64,000 nt of DNA from Pseudomonas grimontii (GCF_007858185.1 NZ_VFES01000010.1:1-64000); one strand, 5' to 3'; shown: positions 16,959-25,888, numbered from the stretch's first letter. The notes: generated by a model not told the origin, from the letters alone. Numbers and translations: made by a program.

Positions 16959-19006
16959 CCACCGCTACCACGCCCAAACCCCAGGCCGGCTCACGCAGCC
17001 GCTCACAGATCATCGTGCTGTTTATTGCGCTGATCGTGTTCATCATGCTGCTGTTCGCCAACTTCGCTTACCTCAACACCCAGTCCACCTACGACAAACA
17101 GTACATCGGCCACGCCGGTGAACTGCGCGTGCTGTCCCAGCGTATCGCCAAGAACGCTACCGAGGCCGCCGCCGGCAAGGCCGCCGCATTCAAGCTGTTG
17201 GGCGAAGCGCGCAACGATTTTGCCCAGCGCTGGGGTTACCTGAAAAAAGGCGACCCGGAAACCGGCCTGCCCGCTGCGCCAAGTGCGGTCCGCGCCGAAA
17301 TGCGCGCGGTGCAGACGGACTGGGAAGCGCTGCTGAAAAACACCGACGCGATCCTCGCCAGCGAACAGACCGTGCTGTCCTTGCACCAAGTGGCCGCGAC
17401 TCTCGCCGAAACCGTCCCGCAATTGCAGATGGAATCGGAGAAGGTCGTCGACATCCTGCTGCAACGCGGCGCGCCAGCCAGCCAGGTGGCCTTGGCCCAG
17501 CGCCAGTCGCTGCTGGCCGAGCGTATCCTGGGTGCGGTCAACACCGTGCTGGCCGGCGATGAAACCGCCGTACAGGCCGCCGACACCTTTGGCCGCGACG
17601 CCAATCGCTTCGGGCAGGTGCTCAATGGCATGCTCAACGGCAACCCTGGGCTGCGCATCACCCAGGTCGAGGACCACGATGCCCGTGCGCGGCTGGCGGA
17701 AATCGCCGAACTGTTCGAGTTTGTCTCCGGCTCCGTGGATGAAATCCTCGAAACCTCGCCGCAGCTGTTCCAGGTCCGCGCCTCGGCGAGCAATATTTTC
17801 AACCTGTCGCAAACCCTGCTCGATGAAGCCTCGCACCTGGCCAGCGGGTTTGAAAACCTGGCCAGCGGACGCAGCTTCGACACCATCGGCGGGTATGTGC
17901 TGGGCCTGCTGGCGCTGGCCTCGATCATCCTGATCGGCCTGGTGATGGTGCGTGAAACCAACCGCCAACTGCACGAGACCGCCGAGAAGAACGAGCGCAA
18001 CCAGAACGCGATCATGCGCCTGCTCGATGAAATCGAAGACCTGGCCGACGGCGACCTCACCGTGACCGCCTCGGTGACTGAAGACTTCACCGGCACCATC
18101 GCCGACTCCATCAACTATTCCGTGGACCAACTGCGCGATCTGGTGGCCACCATCAACCTCACCGCCGGGCAAGTGGCGGGTGCCGTGCAAGAGACCCAGG
18201 CCACCGCCATGCACCTGGCCCAGGCCTCCGAGCATCAGGCCCAGCAGATCGCCGAAGCCTCCACCGCGATCAACCAGATGGCCCAATCCATCGACCAGGT
18301 ATCGGCCAACGCGGCCGAATCCTCGGCGGTGGCGGAACGTTCGGTAGAAATCGCCAACAAAGGCAACGAGGTGGTGCACAACACCATCCACGGCATGGAC
18401 AACATCCGCGAACAGATCCAGGACACCGCCAAGCGCATCAAGCGCCTGGGCGAGTCGTCCCAGGAGATTGGCGACATCGTCAGCCTGATCGACGACATTG
18501 CCGACCAGACCAACATCCTCGCCCTCAACGCCGCGATCCAGGCGAGCATGGCCGGGGATGCCGGGCGCGGCTTTGCAGTGGTGGCCGACGAAGTGCAGCG
18601 GCTGGCCGAGCGTTCATCGGCGGCCACGCGGCAGATTGAAACCCTGGTGCGCGCGATCCAGGCCGACACCAACGAAGCCGTCATCTCCATGGAGCAGACC
18701 ACCACCGAAGTGGTGCGCGGTGCACGCCTGGCCCAGGACGCCGGGGTGGCACTGGAAGAGATCGAAGGCGTGTCGAAAACCCTGGCCGCGCTGATCCAGA
18801 GCATCTCCAACGCGGCGCAGCAACAGACCTCATCGGCGGGGCAGATCTCCCTGACCATGAACGTGATCCAGCAGATCACCACGCAGACATCATCGGGTTC
18901 CACCGCCACCGCTGAAAGCATCGGCAATTTGGCGAAGATGGCGAGCCAGTTGCGCAGGTCGGTGTCGGGGTTCACCTTGCCTGCGGCCAAACAGGTTGAG
19001 GATTGA
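16955..19006 (+). CDS. pilJ: Type IV pilus methyl-accepting chemoreceptor PilJ
   Basis: This 683-aa receptor has TM1 at about residues 18-38, a large periplasmic PilJ-type helical sensor domain, TM2 at about 313-332 (VLGLLALASIILIGLVMV), a HAMP segment and a long cytoplasmic signalling coiled coil with the hairpin tip DQTNILALNAAIQASMAGDA. In P. aeruginosa PilJ detects pilus engagement with surfaces. The start at 16955 overlaps the pilI stop and gives the family length of about 682 aa. No dedicated methyltransferase (pilK) follows, unlike in P. aeruginosa. Confidence 0.95.
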   Translation: MTTATTPKPQAGSRSRSQIIVLFIALIVFIMLLFANFAYLNTQSTYDKQYIGHAGELRVLSQRIAKNATEAAAGKAAAFKLLGEARNDFAQRWGYLKKGDPETGLPAAPSAVRAEMRAVQTDWEALLKNTDAILASEQTVLSLHQVAATLAETVPQLQMESEKVVDILLQRGAPASQVALAQRQSLLAERILGAVNTVLAGDETAVQAADTFGRDANRFGQVLNGMLNGNPGLRITQVEDHDARARLAEIAELFEFVSGSVDEILETSPQLFQVRASASNIFNLSQTLLDEASHLASGFENLASGRSFDTIGGYVLGLLALASIILIGLVMVRETNRQLHETAEKNERNQNAIMRLLDEIEDLADGDLTVTASVTEDFTGTIADSINYSVDQLRDLVATINLTAGQVAGAVQETQATAMHLAQASEHQAQQIAEASTAINQMAQSIDQVSANAAESSAVAERSVEIANKGNEVVHNTIHGMDNIREQIQDTAKRIKRLGESSQEIGDIVSLIDDIADQTNILALNAAIQASMAGDAGRGFAVVADEVQRLAERSSAATRQIETLVRAIQADTNEAVISMEQTTTEVVRGARLAQDAGVALEEIEGVSKTLAALIQSISNAAQQQTSSAGQISLTMNVIQQITTQTSSGSTATAESIGNLAKMASQLRRSVSGFTLPAAKQVED

Positions 19007-19016
19007 AATGCAGTCA

Positions 19017-19048
19017 AAATGTGGGAGGGGCAAGCCCCTCCCACATTT
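19017..19048. repeat. Compact REP hairpin inside the chp operon
   Basis: The arms AAATGTGGGAGGGG and CCCCTCCCACATTT are exact reverse complements (14 bp) around CAAG. This makes a very stable hairpin 10 nt after the pilJ stop and 55 nt before chpA. There is no U-run, so it is not a standard terminator. It occupies the place where pilK lies in P. aeruginosa. Confidence 0.85.
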
Positions 19049-19103
19049 GATCTCCATTTGTTTCAAGAACACCAGCAACCCACGAATTCTAAGCGGAGCA
19101 GTT

Positions 19104-22100
19104 ATGGTTGATCGGCACGACTACGTGGCCCTCGAGTGGGTCAAGGGCGACATTGCCGAAACCCTGAAACAGGCCCGTTCGGCGCTGGATGCGTTTGTCG
19201 AGACCCACGACGATGGCGTGATCAGCCAATGCCTGACCGGTATCCATCAGGTGCATGGCGCGCTGCAAATGGTCGAGTTCTACGGCGCGGCGCTGCTGGC
19301 CGAAGAGATCGAAGAACTGGCCCTGGCGCTCCAGGCCGGGCAGGTCAGCCAGCGCGAGGAAAGCATCCGCCTGCTGCAACAGGCCCTGGGCCAACTGCCG
19401 CTGTACCTCGACCGTGTGCACAGCGCCCGCCGTGATTTACCGCTGGTGGTGCTGCCGCTGCTCAACGACCTGCGCAGTGCCCGCGGTGAAAGCCTGCTGT
19501 CGGAAACCAGCTTGTTCAGTCCGCAACTGCTGTCGATTGCGCCGCTTCCCGAGGACGCCCTGGCCCAACGCGCGCCGGCCGACGTTCAGGAGCAACTGCG
19601 CCAGTGGCACCAACTGCTGCAACAAGCCCTCGCCGGGCTGCTGCGTGAAGACCACGGCCCGAGCAACCTGGAAGACATGGCGCGGGTGTTCGCGCGCCTT
19701 GAAGCACTGTGCCAGGGCGCGCCGCTGTTGCCGCTGTGGCAAGTGGCGTCGGCGCTGGTCGAGGGCATGCTCACCGGCGTGGTCGCCAACAGCCCGGCAC
19801 TGCGCAGCCTGCTCAAGGCCAGCGACAAGCAGCTCAAGCGCCTGCTGGCACAGGGCATCGGTGGGGTCAATCAGCCCGCACCGGATGAATTGCTCAAGAG
19901 CCTGTTGTTTTACGTCGCCAAAGTCACTCGACCGACTCCGCGCATGCAGAGTTTGAAAGAACGCTACAGCCTGGATGAGGCCTTGCCCGACAGCGCGGTG
20001 GTGGATGCCGAACGTGCGCGCCTCGCCGGGCCGGATCGTAACGCCATGGGCTCAGTGCTCGGAGCGTTGTGTGAAGAGTTGGTACGGGTCAAAGAGCGCC
20101 TCGACCTGTTCGTGCGCAGCGACCGCCAGCACACGAGCGACCTCGACGCGCTGCTGGCGCCCCTGCGACAGATTGCCGATACCCTTGCGGTGCTGGGGTT
20201 TGGCCAGCCGCGCAAAGTCATCATCGACCAGTTGGCCGTGGTATTGAGCCTGGCCCAGGGGCATCGCGAGCCCAACGATGCGGTGCTGATGGACGTTGCC
20301 GGGGCGTTGCTCTATGTGGAAGCCACGCTGGCGGGAATGGTCGGCACCGTCGAACCGGAAGGCCGTGAAGAAAGCCGCCTGCCCACCACCGACCTGACCC
20401 AGATTCACCAGTTGGTCATCCGCGAATCCTGCCAGTGCCTGCGGCAAGCCAAGGAGCTGGTGATCGACTGTATCGAAGCCGATTGGGACCGTCAGCGCCT
20501 GGAATCCCTGCCCGAACTGCTGAGCCAGGTGCGCGGCGCGCTGGCGATGATCCCCTTGCCCCGCGCTGCAAGCCTGATGCGTGGTTGCACCGATTACGTC
20601 GACGAACAGTTGATGACCAGCGACAGCCCGCCGTCGGCGGTGCAACTGGAGCATTTCGCTGACGTGATCAGCAGCCTGGAGTACTACCTCGAACGCATGC
20701 TCCAAGACCCTGACGCAGCCGGTGAACGGGTGTTGGAACTGGCCACCCAAAGCCTGGCTGCGCTGGGCTACCTGCCCGCCGAAAAACCCTGGCGCCAGGC
20801 GCTGGCAGCACCCGATGGCGCGCTGTCGAGCGAGGTTGCGCCCAGCCAGTCGCAGTTCGACGCACTGGCCAACCCCACTTCGCGCCTCAATCCACCGGCC
20901 TTGCAGCGCCCGGGTAGCCTGCTGCCGCCGCCGGCCAATGAAGCGCCCATCGACGATGAACTGCGCGACGTCTTCCTCGAAGAAACCGACGAAGTCCTTG
21001 AGGTACTGCACCGCCACCTGCCCAACAGCGCGGACAAAATTGCCCAGGGTGAAATGCGCCGCGCGTTCCACACCTTGAAAGGCAGCGGCCGCATGGTGCG
21101 CGCCCTGGTGCTGGCGGAGCTGGCCTGGGCGGTGGAAAACCTGCTGAACCGTGTGCTCGAGCGCAGCGTGGCCCTCGGCCCCGAGATTCAACAGGTGCTG
21201 GATGACGCCGTGGCCCTGCTGCCGGAATTGATCGCCGACTTCGCGACGGGCGACCAGCACCAGCGCGATGAGGTCGACGCGCTGGCCGCCCGTGCCCACG
21301 CCTGGGCCAACGGCGCCGCAGTATCGGCCGCCGAACCCTACGATCCGATGTTGCTGGAGATCTTCCGCAACGAAGCCCAGAGCCATCTGGACAGCCTCAA
21401 CCACTTCCTGCAACAGGCCGCCGAGCATGTGCCGCTGCAAGTCAGCGATGAACTGCAACGCGCCCTGCACACACTCAAGGGCAGCGCCTACATGGCTGGG
21501 GTGTTGCCCGTCGCCGAGCTGGTGCGCCCGCTGGATCACCTGACCCGCGAATACAAGGCCCATCGCCTGCCGCTGGACCTGGATGAAGTCGAGTTGCTGC
21601 TGGAAGCCGAAAGCCTGTTCCAGCGTGGGTTGCGCCAACTGGACCGCGATCCCCTGGTGCCGATCAAGGGTGCGGATGACTTGATCCGCCGTACCCAAGC
21701 GCTGCTCGACCATCAACTGGCCGCGCTGCTGGACGCACCCAACACGGGCCTGCGTATCAAGCGCGACCCGCAACTGATCGCCAACTTCCTGGCCCAGGGC
21801 ATGGACATTCTGCTCGACGCCGAAAGCCTGCTGCGCCGCTGGCAACAACACCCCGGCGAACGCCAGGAACTCACCGCGCTGCTGGATGAATTGACCACGC
21901 TGGGGGAGGGCGCGCACGTCGCCGACCTGCACGCCATCGATGAACTCTGCGAAGCCTTGCTCGACCTCTACGGCGCCGTGGAAGAAAGCAGCCTGGCGGT
22001 CAGCGAGCGGTTTTTCCATGAGGCCGAACAGGCCCATGAAGCGCTGATCAGCATGCTCGATCAATTGGCCGCCGGCCAGGAAATCATCCCGGCACCGGCA

Positions 22101-24926
22101 CGCGTACATGCCCTGCGCGAACTGTTGGACGATGCGCTGGACCCTTCTGCCACCGGCCTGATCAAAAGCGACGGCAGCCGCGCCCTGAGCATCTCTGAAC
22201 TGGGCGCCGCCACGGCGCAACTGCAGCATGAAACGGCGATCGACGATGAGCTCGTGGAGATCTTCCTCGAAGAAGCCGTGGATATTCTCGACAGTGCGGG
22301 GCAATCCCTGAAGCGCTGGCTGCTGGATCCGGAGAGTGCTGCGCCGTTGTCGTCACTGCAGCGCGACCTGCACACCCTCAAGGGCGGCGCGCGCATGGCC
22401 GACATCGGGCCGGTGGGCGACCTGGCGCATGAGTTGGAGTGTTTGTACGAAGGCCTGGTGGATCGCCGCTACAGCTACTCCAGCGAGCTGTCTCAAGTGC
22501 TGATGGCCAGCCATGAGCGGTTGGCCTTGCAACTGGAGGAGCTGCAGCACCATCAACCCTTGAGCGACAGCGCCGAGCTGGTCGCCAGGTTGCGCGCGCT
22601 ACGCCAGAGCGGCATGCCGGCTGCGCAGGCCGCCCCACTTTCGGAAACGCCGGGCACCGACCCGGAGTTGCTGGACATCTTCCTCGAAGAAGCCGCCGAC
22701 ATTCTCGACAGCTCCGGCAGCGCGTTGCTGCGCTGGCAGGCCGAGCCGAACAATCGCCAGGAAGTGGAAACCCTGCTGCGCGACCTGCACACCCTCAAGG
22801 GCGGCGCACGCATGGTCGAGATCGGGCCGATTGGTGACCTGGCCCATGAACTGGAATTTCTCTACGAAGGGCTGTCCGCCGGCTTGCTCGCGCCGTCCGC
22901 CGAACTGTTCGCGTTGCTGCAAGGCTGCCACGACCGCCTGGCGCAGATGATCGACGCCGTGGCGGATGGGTTGCCGGTGGGCTCGGTGGACAAACTTATC
23001 GAGCGTATCAAAAGCCTGGTACACCCCAGCGATGAACCCGTGCTGCCCGTGGCGTTGCCCGCAGGCAAGGCCGAAGCGGTGGTTGATCCCGCCGCCGACA
23101 TGGTGAAAATTTCCGCCGACCTGCTGGACGACCTGGTCAACCTGGCCGGCGAGACCTCGATCTTCCGTGGCCGTATCGAGCAGCAAGTCAACGACGCGCG
23201 CATTGCCCTGCATGAGGTGGAAACCACTATCGAGCGCATGCGCGACCAACTGCGGCGCCTCGACAGCGAAACCCAGGGGCGCATTCTCAGTCGTCAACAG
23301 GCCGAGGCCGAACGCTTGGGCTATGAAGAATTCGACCCGCTGGAAATGGACCGTCATTCGCAGTTGCAGCAACTGTCGCGGGCGCTGTCGGAGTCGGCCT
23401 CCGACCTGCTTGACCTCAAGGACACCCTCGACCGCCGCAACGAGGATGCCCATGACCTGTTGCAGCAACAGGCGCGCATCAACACCGAGTTGCAGGAAGG
23501 CCTGATGCGCACGCGCATGGTGCCTTTTGAGCGTATGCTGCCGCGCCTCAAACGCATCGTGCGCCAAGTGGCGGGCGAGTTGGGCAAGGACGTGGAATTC
23601 ATCGTCGGCAATGCCGAGGGCGAGATGGACCGCAATGTGCTGGAGCGCATGGCGGCGCCGCTGGAACACATGCTGCGCAACGCCGTCGACCATGGCCTGG
23701 AGTCCCGCGATGCACGGCTGCTGGCCGGCAAGCCGGAGAAGGGCCGCATCACCCTGGACCTGACCCACGAAGGCGGCGATATCGTTTTCGACATTCGTGA
23801 TGACGGCGCTGGCGTGCCCCTTGACGCGGTGCGGCGCAAAGCGATCAAGCGCGGGCTGCTTGCCCCCGATCAGGAGATCAGCGACCGCGACGTATTGCAG
23901 TTCATCCTGCAGCCGGGATTTTCCACGGCGGAAAAAATCACCCAGATTTCCGGGCGTGGCGTGGGCATGGACGTGGTGCATGAAGAAGTGCGCCAGCTGG
24001 GTGGCTCGATGTTCATTGAGTCGACGTCGGGGGTGGGCGTGCATTTTCGTATTCGCCTGCCGTTTACCGTCTCGGTCAACCGCGCATTGATGGTGCAATG
24101 CGCAGACGACCAATACGCGATTCCGCTTAACACCGTCGAAGGCCTGGTGCGCGTGCTGCCCCATGAGTTGGCGGGGCATTATCAGCAGGAGCCGCCGTGC
24201 TATGAATATGCCGGCCAGCGTTACGAGCTGTTCTACCTGGGCGACCTGCTGCACACCGTCGGCCGCCCGAAATTACTGGGCCAATATCAACCCGTGCCGG
24301 TGCTGTTGGTGCAGTGCAATGAGCGCCGCGTAGCGGTGCATGTGGACGCCATGGCCGGCACCCGGGAGATTGTGGTCAAGGGCCTGGGCCCGCAGTTTTC
24401 CGGGGTGCAGGGGTTATCCGGCGCGACCATCCTGGGGGATGGGCGCGTGGTGTTGATTATCGACTTGCTCGCGCATATCCGCGCCCGGCAACCGGCCTTG
24501 CCGGCGCAGCCGGTGGATGCTCCGTTGATCCTCAACGACCCACTGAAAAAGCGCCCGCTGCTGGTGCTGGTGGTGGACGACTCGGTCACCGTGCGCAAAG
24601 TCACCAGCCGCCTGCTGGAGCGCAACGGCATGAACGTACTCACCGCCAAAGACGGCATCGACGCCCTTGCCGTGCTCGAGGAACATACGCCCGACCTGAT
24701 GCTGCTCGACATCGAAATGCCGCGCATGGACGGCTTCGAAGTGGCCATCCAGGTGCGCAACGACCCCCGGCTGATGCGCCTGCCGATCATCATGATCACC
24801 TCCCGCACCGGCCAGAAACACCGCGACCGTGCCATGGCCATCGGCGTCAACGACTACCTGGGCAAGCCGTACCAGGAATCGGTGCTGCTCGAAAGCATCG
24901 CCTACTGGAGCAAATCCCGTGCTTGA
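19104..24926 (+). CDS. chpA: Chemosensory hybrid histidine kinase ChpA (PilL)
   Basis: This 1940-aa cytoplasmic CheA-type kinase controls type IV pili. The N-terminal half holds degenerate helical modules (an Hpt-like QVHGALQMV near residue 50). Four canonical Hpt sites with HTLKG follow, with His at about 656, 789, 1090 and 1229. Next are the P3 dimerisation region (LDDLVNLAGE, about 1340), the ATPase (HMLRNAVDHG about 1522; DDGAGVP and GRGVGMDVV later), a CheW domain and a C-terminal receiver with Asp in LLDIEMPRMDG (about 1868). P. aeruginosa ChpA is about 2470 aa, so this one is several phosphotransfer modules shorter. The start at 19104 follows GCGGAG; in-frame sequence upstream is REP-derived. 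Confidence 0.94.
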   Translation: MVDRHDYVALEWVKGDIAETLKQARSALDAFVETHDDGVISQCLTGIHQVHGALQMVEFYGAALLAEEIEELALALQAGQVSQREESIRLLQQALGQLPLYLDRVHSARRDLPLVVLPLLNDLRSARGESLLSETSLFSPQLLSIAPLPEDALAQRAPADVQEQLRQWHQLLQQALAGLLREDHGPSNLEDMARVFARLEALCQGAPLLPLWQVASALVEGMLTGVVANSPALRSLLKASDKQLKRLLAQGIGGVNQPAPDELLKSLLFYVAKVTRPTPRMQSLKERYSLDEALPDSAVVDAERARLAGPDRNAMGSVLGALCEELVRVKERLDLFVRSDRQHTSDLDALLAPLRQIADTLAVLGFGQPRKVIIDQLAVVLSLAQGHREPNDAVLMDVAGALLYVEATLAGMVGTVEPEGREESRLPTTDLTQIHQLVIRESCQCLRQAKELVIDCIEADWDRQRLESLPELLSQVRGALAMIPLPRAASLMRGCTDYVDEQLMTSDSPPSAVQLEHFADVISSLEYYLERMLQDPDAAGERVLELATQSLAALGYLPAEKPWRQALAAPDGALSSEVAPSQSQFDALANPTSRLNPPALQRPGSLLPPPANEAPIDDELRDVFLEETDEVLEVLHRHLPNSADKIAQGEMRRAFHTLKGSGRMVRALVLAELAWAVENLLNRVLERSVALGPEIQQVLDDAVALLPELIADFATGDQHQRDEVDALAARAHAWANGAAVSAAEPYDPMLLEIFRNEAQSHLDSLNHFLQQAAEHVPLQVSDELQRALHTLKGSAYMAGVLPVAELVRPLDHLTREYKAHRLPLDLDEVELLLEAESLFQRGLRQLDRDPLVPIKGADDLIRRTQALLDHQLAALLDAPNTGLRIKRDPQLIANFLAQGMDILLDAESLLRRWQQHPGERQELTALLDELTTLGEGAHVADLHAIDELCEALLDLYGAVEESSLAVSERFFHEAEQAHEALISMLDQLAAGQEIIPAPARVHALRELLDDALDPSATGLIKSDGSRALSISELGAATAQLQHETAIDDELVEIFLEEAVDILDSAGQSLKRWLLDPESAAPLSSLQRDLHTLKGGARMADIGPVGDLAHELECLYEGLVDRRYSYSSELSQVLMASHERLALQLEELQHHQPLSDSAELVARLRALRQSGMPAAQAAPLSETPGTDPELLDIFLEEAADILDSSGSALLRWQAEPNNRQEVETLLRDLHTLKGGARMVEIGPIGDLAHELEFLYEGLSAGLLAPSAELFALLQGCHDRLAQMIDAVADGLPVGSVDKLIERIKSLVHPSDEPVLPVALPAGKAEAVVDPAADMVKISADLLDDLVNLAGETSIFRGRIEQQVNDARIALHEVETTIERMRDQLRRLDSETQGRILSRQQAEAERLGYEEFDPLEMDRHSQLQQLSRALSESASDLLDLKDTLDRRNEDAHDLLQQQARINTELQEGLMRTRMVPFERMLPRLKRIVRQVAGELGKDVEFIVGNAEGEMDRNVLERMAAPLEHMLRNAVDHGLESRDARLLAGKPEKGRITLDLTHEGGDIVFDIRDDGAGVPLDAVRRKAIKRGLLAPDQEISDRDVLQFILQPGFSTAEKITQISGRGVGMDVVHEEVRQLGGSMFIESTSGVGVHFRIRLPFTVSVNRALMVQCADDQYAIPLNTVEGLVRVLPHELAGHYQQEPPCYEYAGQRYELFYLGDLLHTVGRPKLLGQYQPVPVLLVQCNERRVAVHVDAMAGTREIVVKGLGPQFSGVQGLSGATILGDGRVVLIIDLLAHIRARQPALPAQPVDAPLILNDPLKKRPLLVLVVDDSVTVRKVTSRLLERNGMNVLTAKDGIDALAVLEEHTPDLMLLDIEMPRMDGFEVAIQVRNDPRLMRLPIIMITSRTGQKHRDRAMAIGVNDYLGKPYQESVLLESIAYWSKSRA

Positions 24927-25374
24927 CCACCGCACCAGCCAACTCACCGGCCTGCTCCTGCCCCTGGCCGACCGCCACCTGGTACTGCCCAACGTCGCCA
25001 TCGCCGAGTTGATCGACTTCCAACGCGGCGAACCGGCCAGCGATGCACCGCCGTGGTATTTGCGGCAAGTGACGTGGCGGGATCGGCAAATACCGTTGAT
25101 CAGCTTTGAAGCGGTGTGCGGCGAGGCCAGCGTGACCGGCGAACGCTCACGGATCGTGGTGTTGAATGCGCTGGGCGGGCGGCCGACGTTGAAGTTTATT
25201 GCGTTGGTGATCCAGGGGATTCCTCGGTCGTACAAGCTCGACAGCGAGTTGAGCTATGTGGACGTGCCGCTGTGCCCATTGGAACTGGCAGCGGTGCAGG
25301 TGGGCGAGCTGGTGGCGAAGGTGCCGGATTTGATGGGGCTCGAGGCGCTGCTGGTGGAGTCCGGGTTGGCCTGA
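24919..25374 (+). CDS. chpC: CheW-like protein ChpC
   Basis: This 151-aa CheW-domain adaptor contains LLLPLADRHLVLPNVAIAELI and WRDRQIPLISFEAVCGE. It uses a GTG start at 24919, overlapping the chpA stop by 8 nt; no ATG in frame gives a sensible product. In P. aeruginosa chpB (methylesterase) separates chpA from chpC; here chpC follows chpA directly. It may link other chemoreceptors to ChpA. It is the last gene of the operon, followed by a perfect 34-bp inverted repeat. Confidence 0.88.
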   Translation: MLDHRTSQLTGLLLPLADRHLVLPNVAIAELIDFQRGEPASDAPPWYLRQVTWRDRQIPLISFEAVCGEASVTGERSRIVVLNALGGRPTLKFIALVIQGIPRSYKLDSELSYVDVPLCPLELAAVQVGELVAKVPDLMGLEALLVESGLA

Positions 25375-25424
25375 ATCTATGTCATGTGAGGATCCCCTGT
25401 GGGAGGGGCATCTGAATGTGATAT

Positions 25425-25519
25425 TGCGTAGCAGCTGTCGAGCCCCGGCGAGGCTGCGTTTGCGGCCCGTCTGACACACCGCTGACGCAGCCTCGCCGGG
25501 GCTCGACAGCTGCTACGCA
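25425..25519. repeat. Perfect 34-bp inverted repeat downstream of chpC
   Basis: The arm at 25425-25458 (begins TGCGTAGCAGCTGTCGAGCC) and the arm at 25486-25519 are exact reverse complements over 34 bp, separated by 27 bp. The same core, GTAGCAGCTG...GAGCCCCGGCGAGGCTGCG, recurs imperfectly inside the element at 26605-26810. It belongs to a second REP-like family in this genome. No T-run follows, so terminator function is not evident. Confidence 0.88.
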
Positions 25520-25538
25520 GCGAGACTTGCTCAAGCCC

Positions 25539-25655
25539 TCAATCAATCCGCGCAAACCGCTCAATCAACGGCTGCTCCCGATGCTCTGCCTGCCATAAGT
25601 CGTAGGCGCTTTGCATCGATAGCCATAGCTGCGCAGTACTTACGCCGGCAAAACC
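25539..25655 (-). pseudogene. Remnant of a HigA-type antitoxin (C-terminal end only)
   Basis: Read leftward, about the last 37 codons give AQLWLSMQSAYDLWQ, then AEHREQPLIERFARID and a stop. This closely resembles the C-terminal end of HigA/VapI addiction-module antitoxins, in which a helix-turn-helix precedes W-L-x-x-Q-x-x-Y-D-L-W. The helix-turn-helix itself is missing: upstream the sequence switches to a REP fragment (GTGGCGAGCGGGCTTGCCAC, near 25675-25695). No higB toxin is recognisable nearby. I interpret it as a decayed toxin-antitoxin locus cut by repeat insertion. Confidence 0.6.
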
Positions 25656-25766
25656 TTGTCGGAATATTCTGTGTGGCAAGCCCGCTCGCCACAGGAAGCG
25701 CTTTGCGCTTGAGAGGTGTGACCAGCCTTCGGATTTTTCCTGCAAGATTTTGGGCCGTGCATGAAC

Positions 25767-25795
25767 TTGTCGCGTGCAGCCTGCGCGCCTAGTCT
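25767..25795 (+). promoter_or_regulatory. Candidate sigma-70 promoter for a small RNA or leader
   Basis: TTGTCG (25767-25772) and TAGTCT (25790-25795) are separated by exactly 17 bp and match four of six consensus bases at each box (TTGACA, TATAAT). Transcription would begin near 25802, directly before a strongly structured stretch that ends in an intrinsic terminator. Confidence 0.5.
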
Positions 25796-25801
25796 TCGTC
25801 C

Positions 25802-25888
25802 GTCATCGCAAAAAACGGTGACACGGACGTGCAAGTCCGGTTACATGTCGGCGCACTAACGCCCATAGCCATTCAACGGGCGTTTTTT
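25802..25888 (+). ncRNA. Candidate small RNA or attenuator leader, family not identified
   Basis: About 87 nt lie between a promoter-like sequence and an intrinsic terminator. A clear hairpin is CGGAC-GTGCAA-GTCCG (25824-25839 region), extended by flanking GACA/TGTC. GGCG at 25850-25853 can pair with CGCC at 25860-25863, which would use up the left arm of the terminator and act as an antiterminator. CACGGACG matches the RsmA/CsrA-type CANGGANG motif. No plausible coding frame is present. It precedes the structured leader at 25909 and the DUF6124 gene. The evidence is structure by eye only. Confidence 0.5.
25858..25888 (+). terminator. Intrinsic terminator
   Basis: AACGCCC (25858-25864) pairs with GGGCGTT (25878-25884) across a 13-nt loop, and the 3' side runs into six T residues. 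It ends the candidate small RNA and lies 157 nt before the DUF6124 start. Confidence 0.75.

Noticed and set aside
20052..22304. 750-codon minus-strand open frame opposite chpA
   Set aside because: Shadow of chpA codon usage; low-complexity Gln/Arg/Val-rich translation without domains.
25425..25519. 34-bp inverted repeat as the terminator of the chp operon
   Set aside because: The stem has a 27-nt loop and no following T-run; it also recurs within a mobile element.
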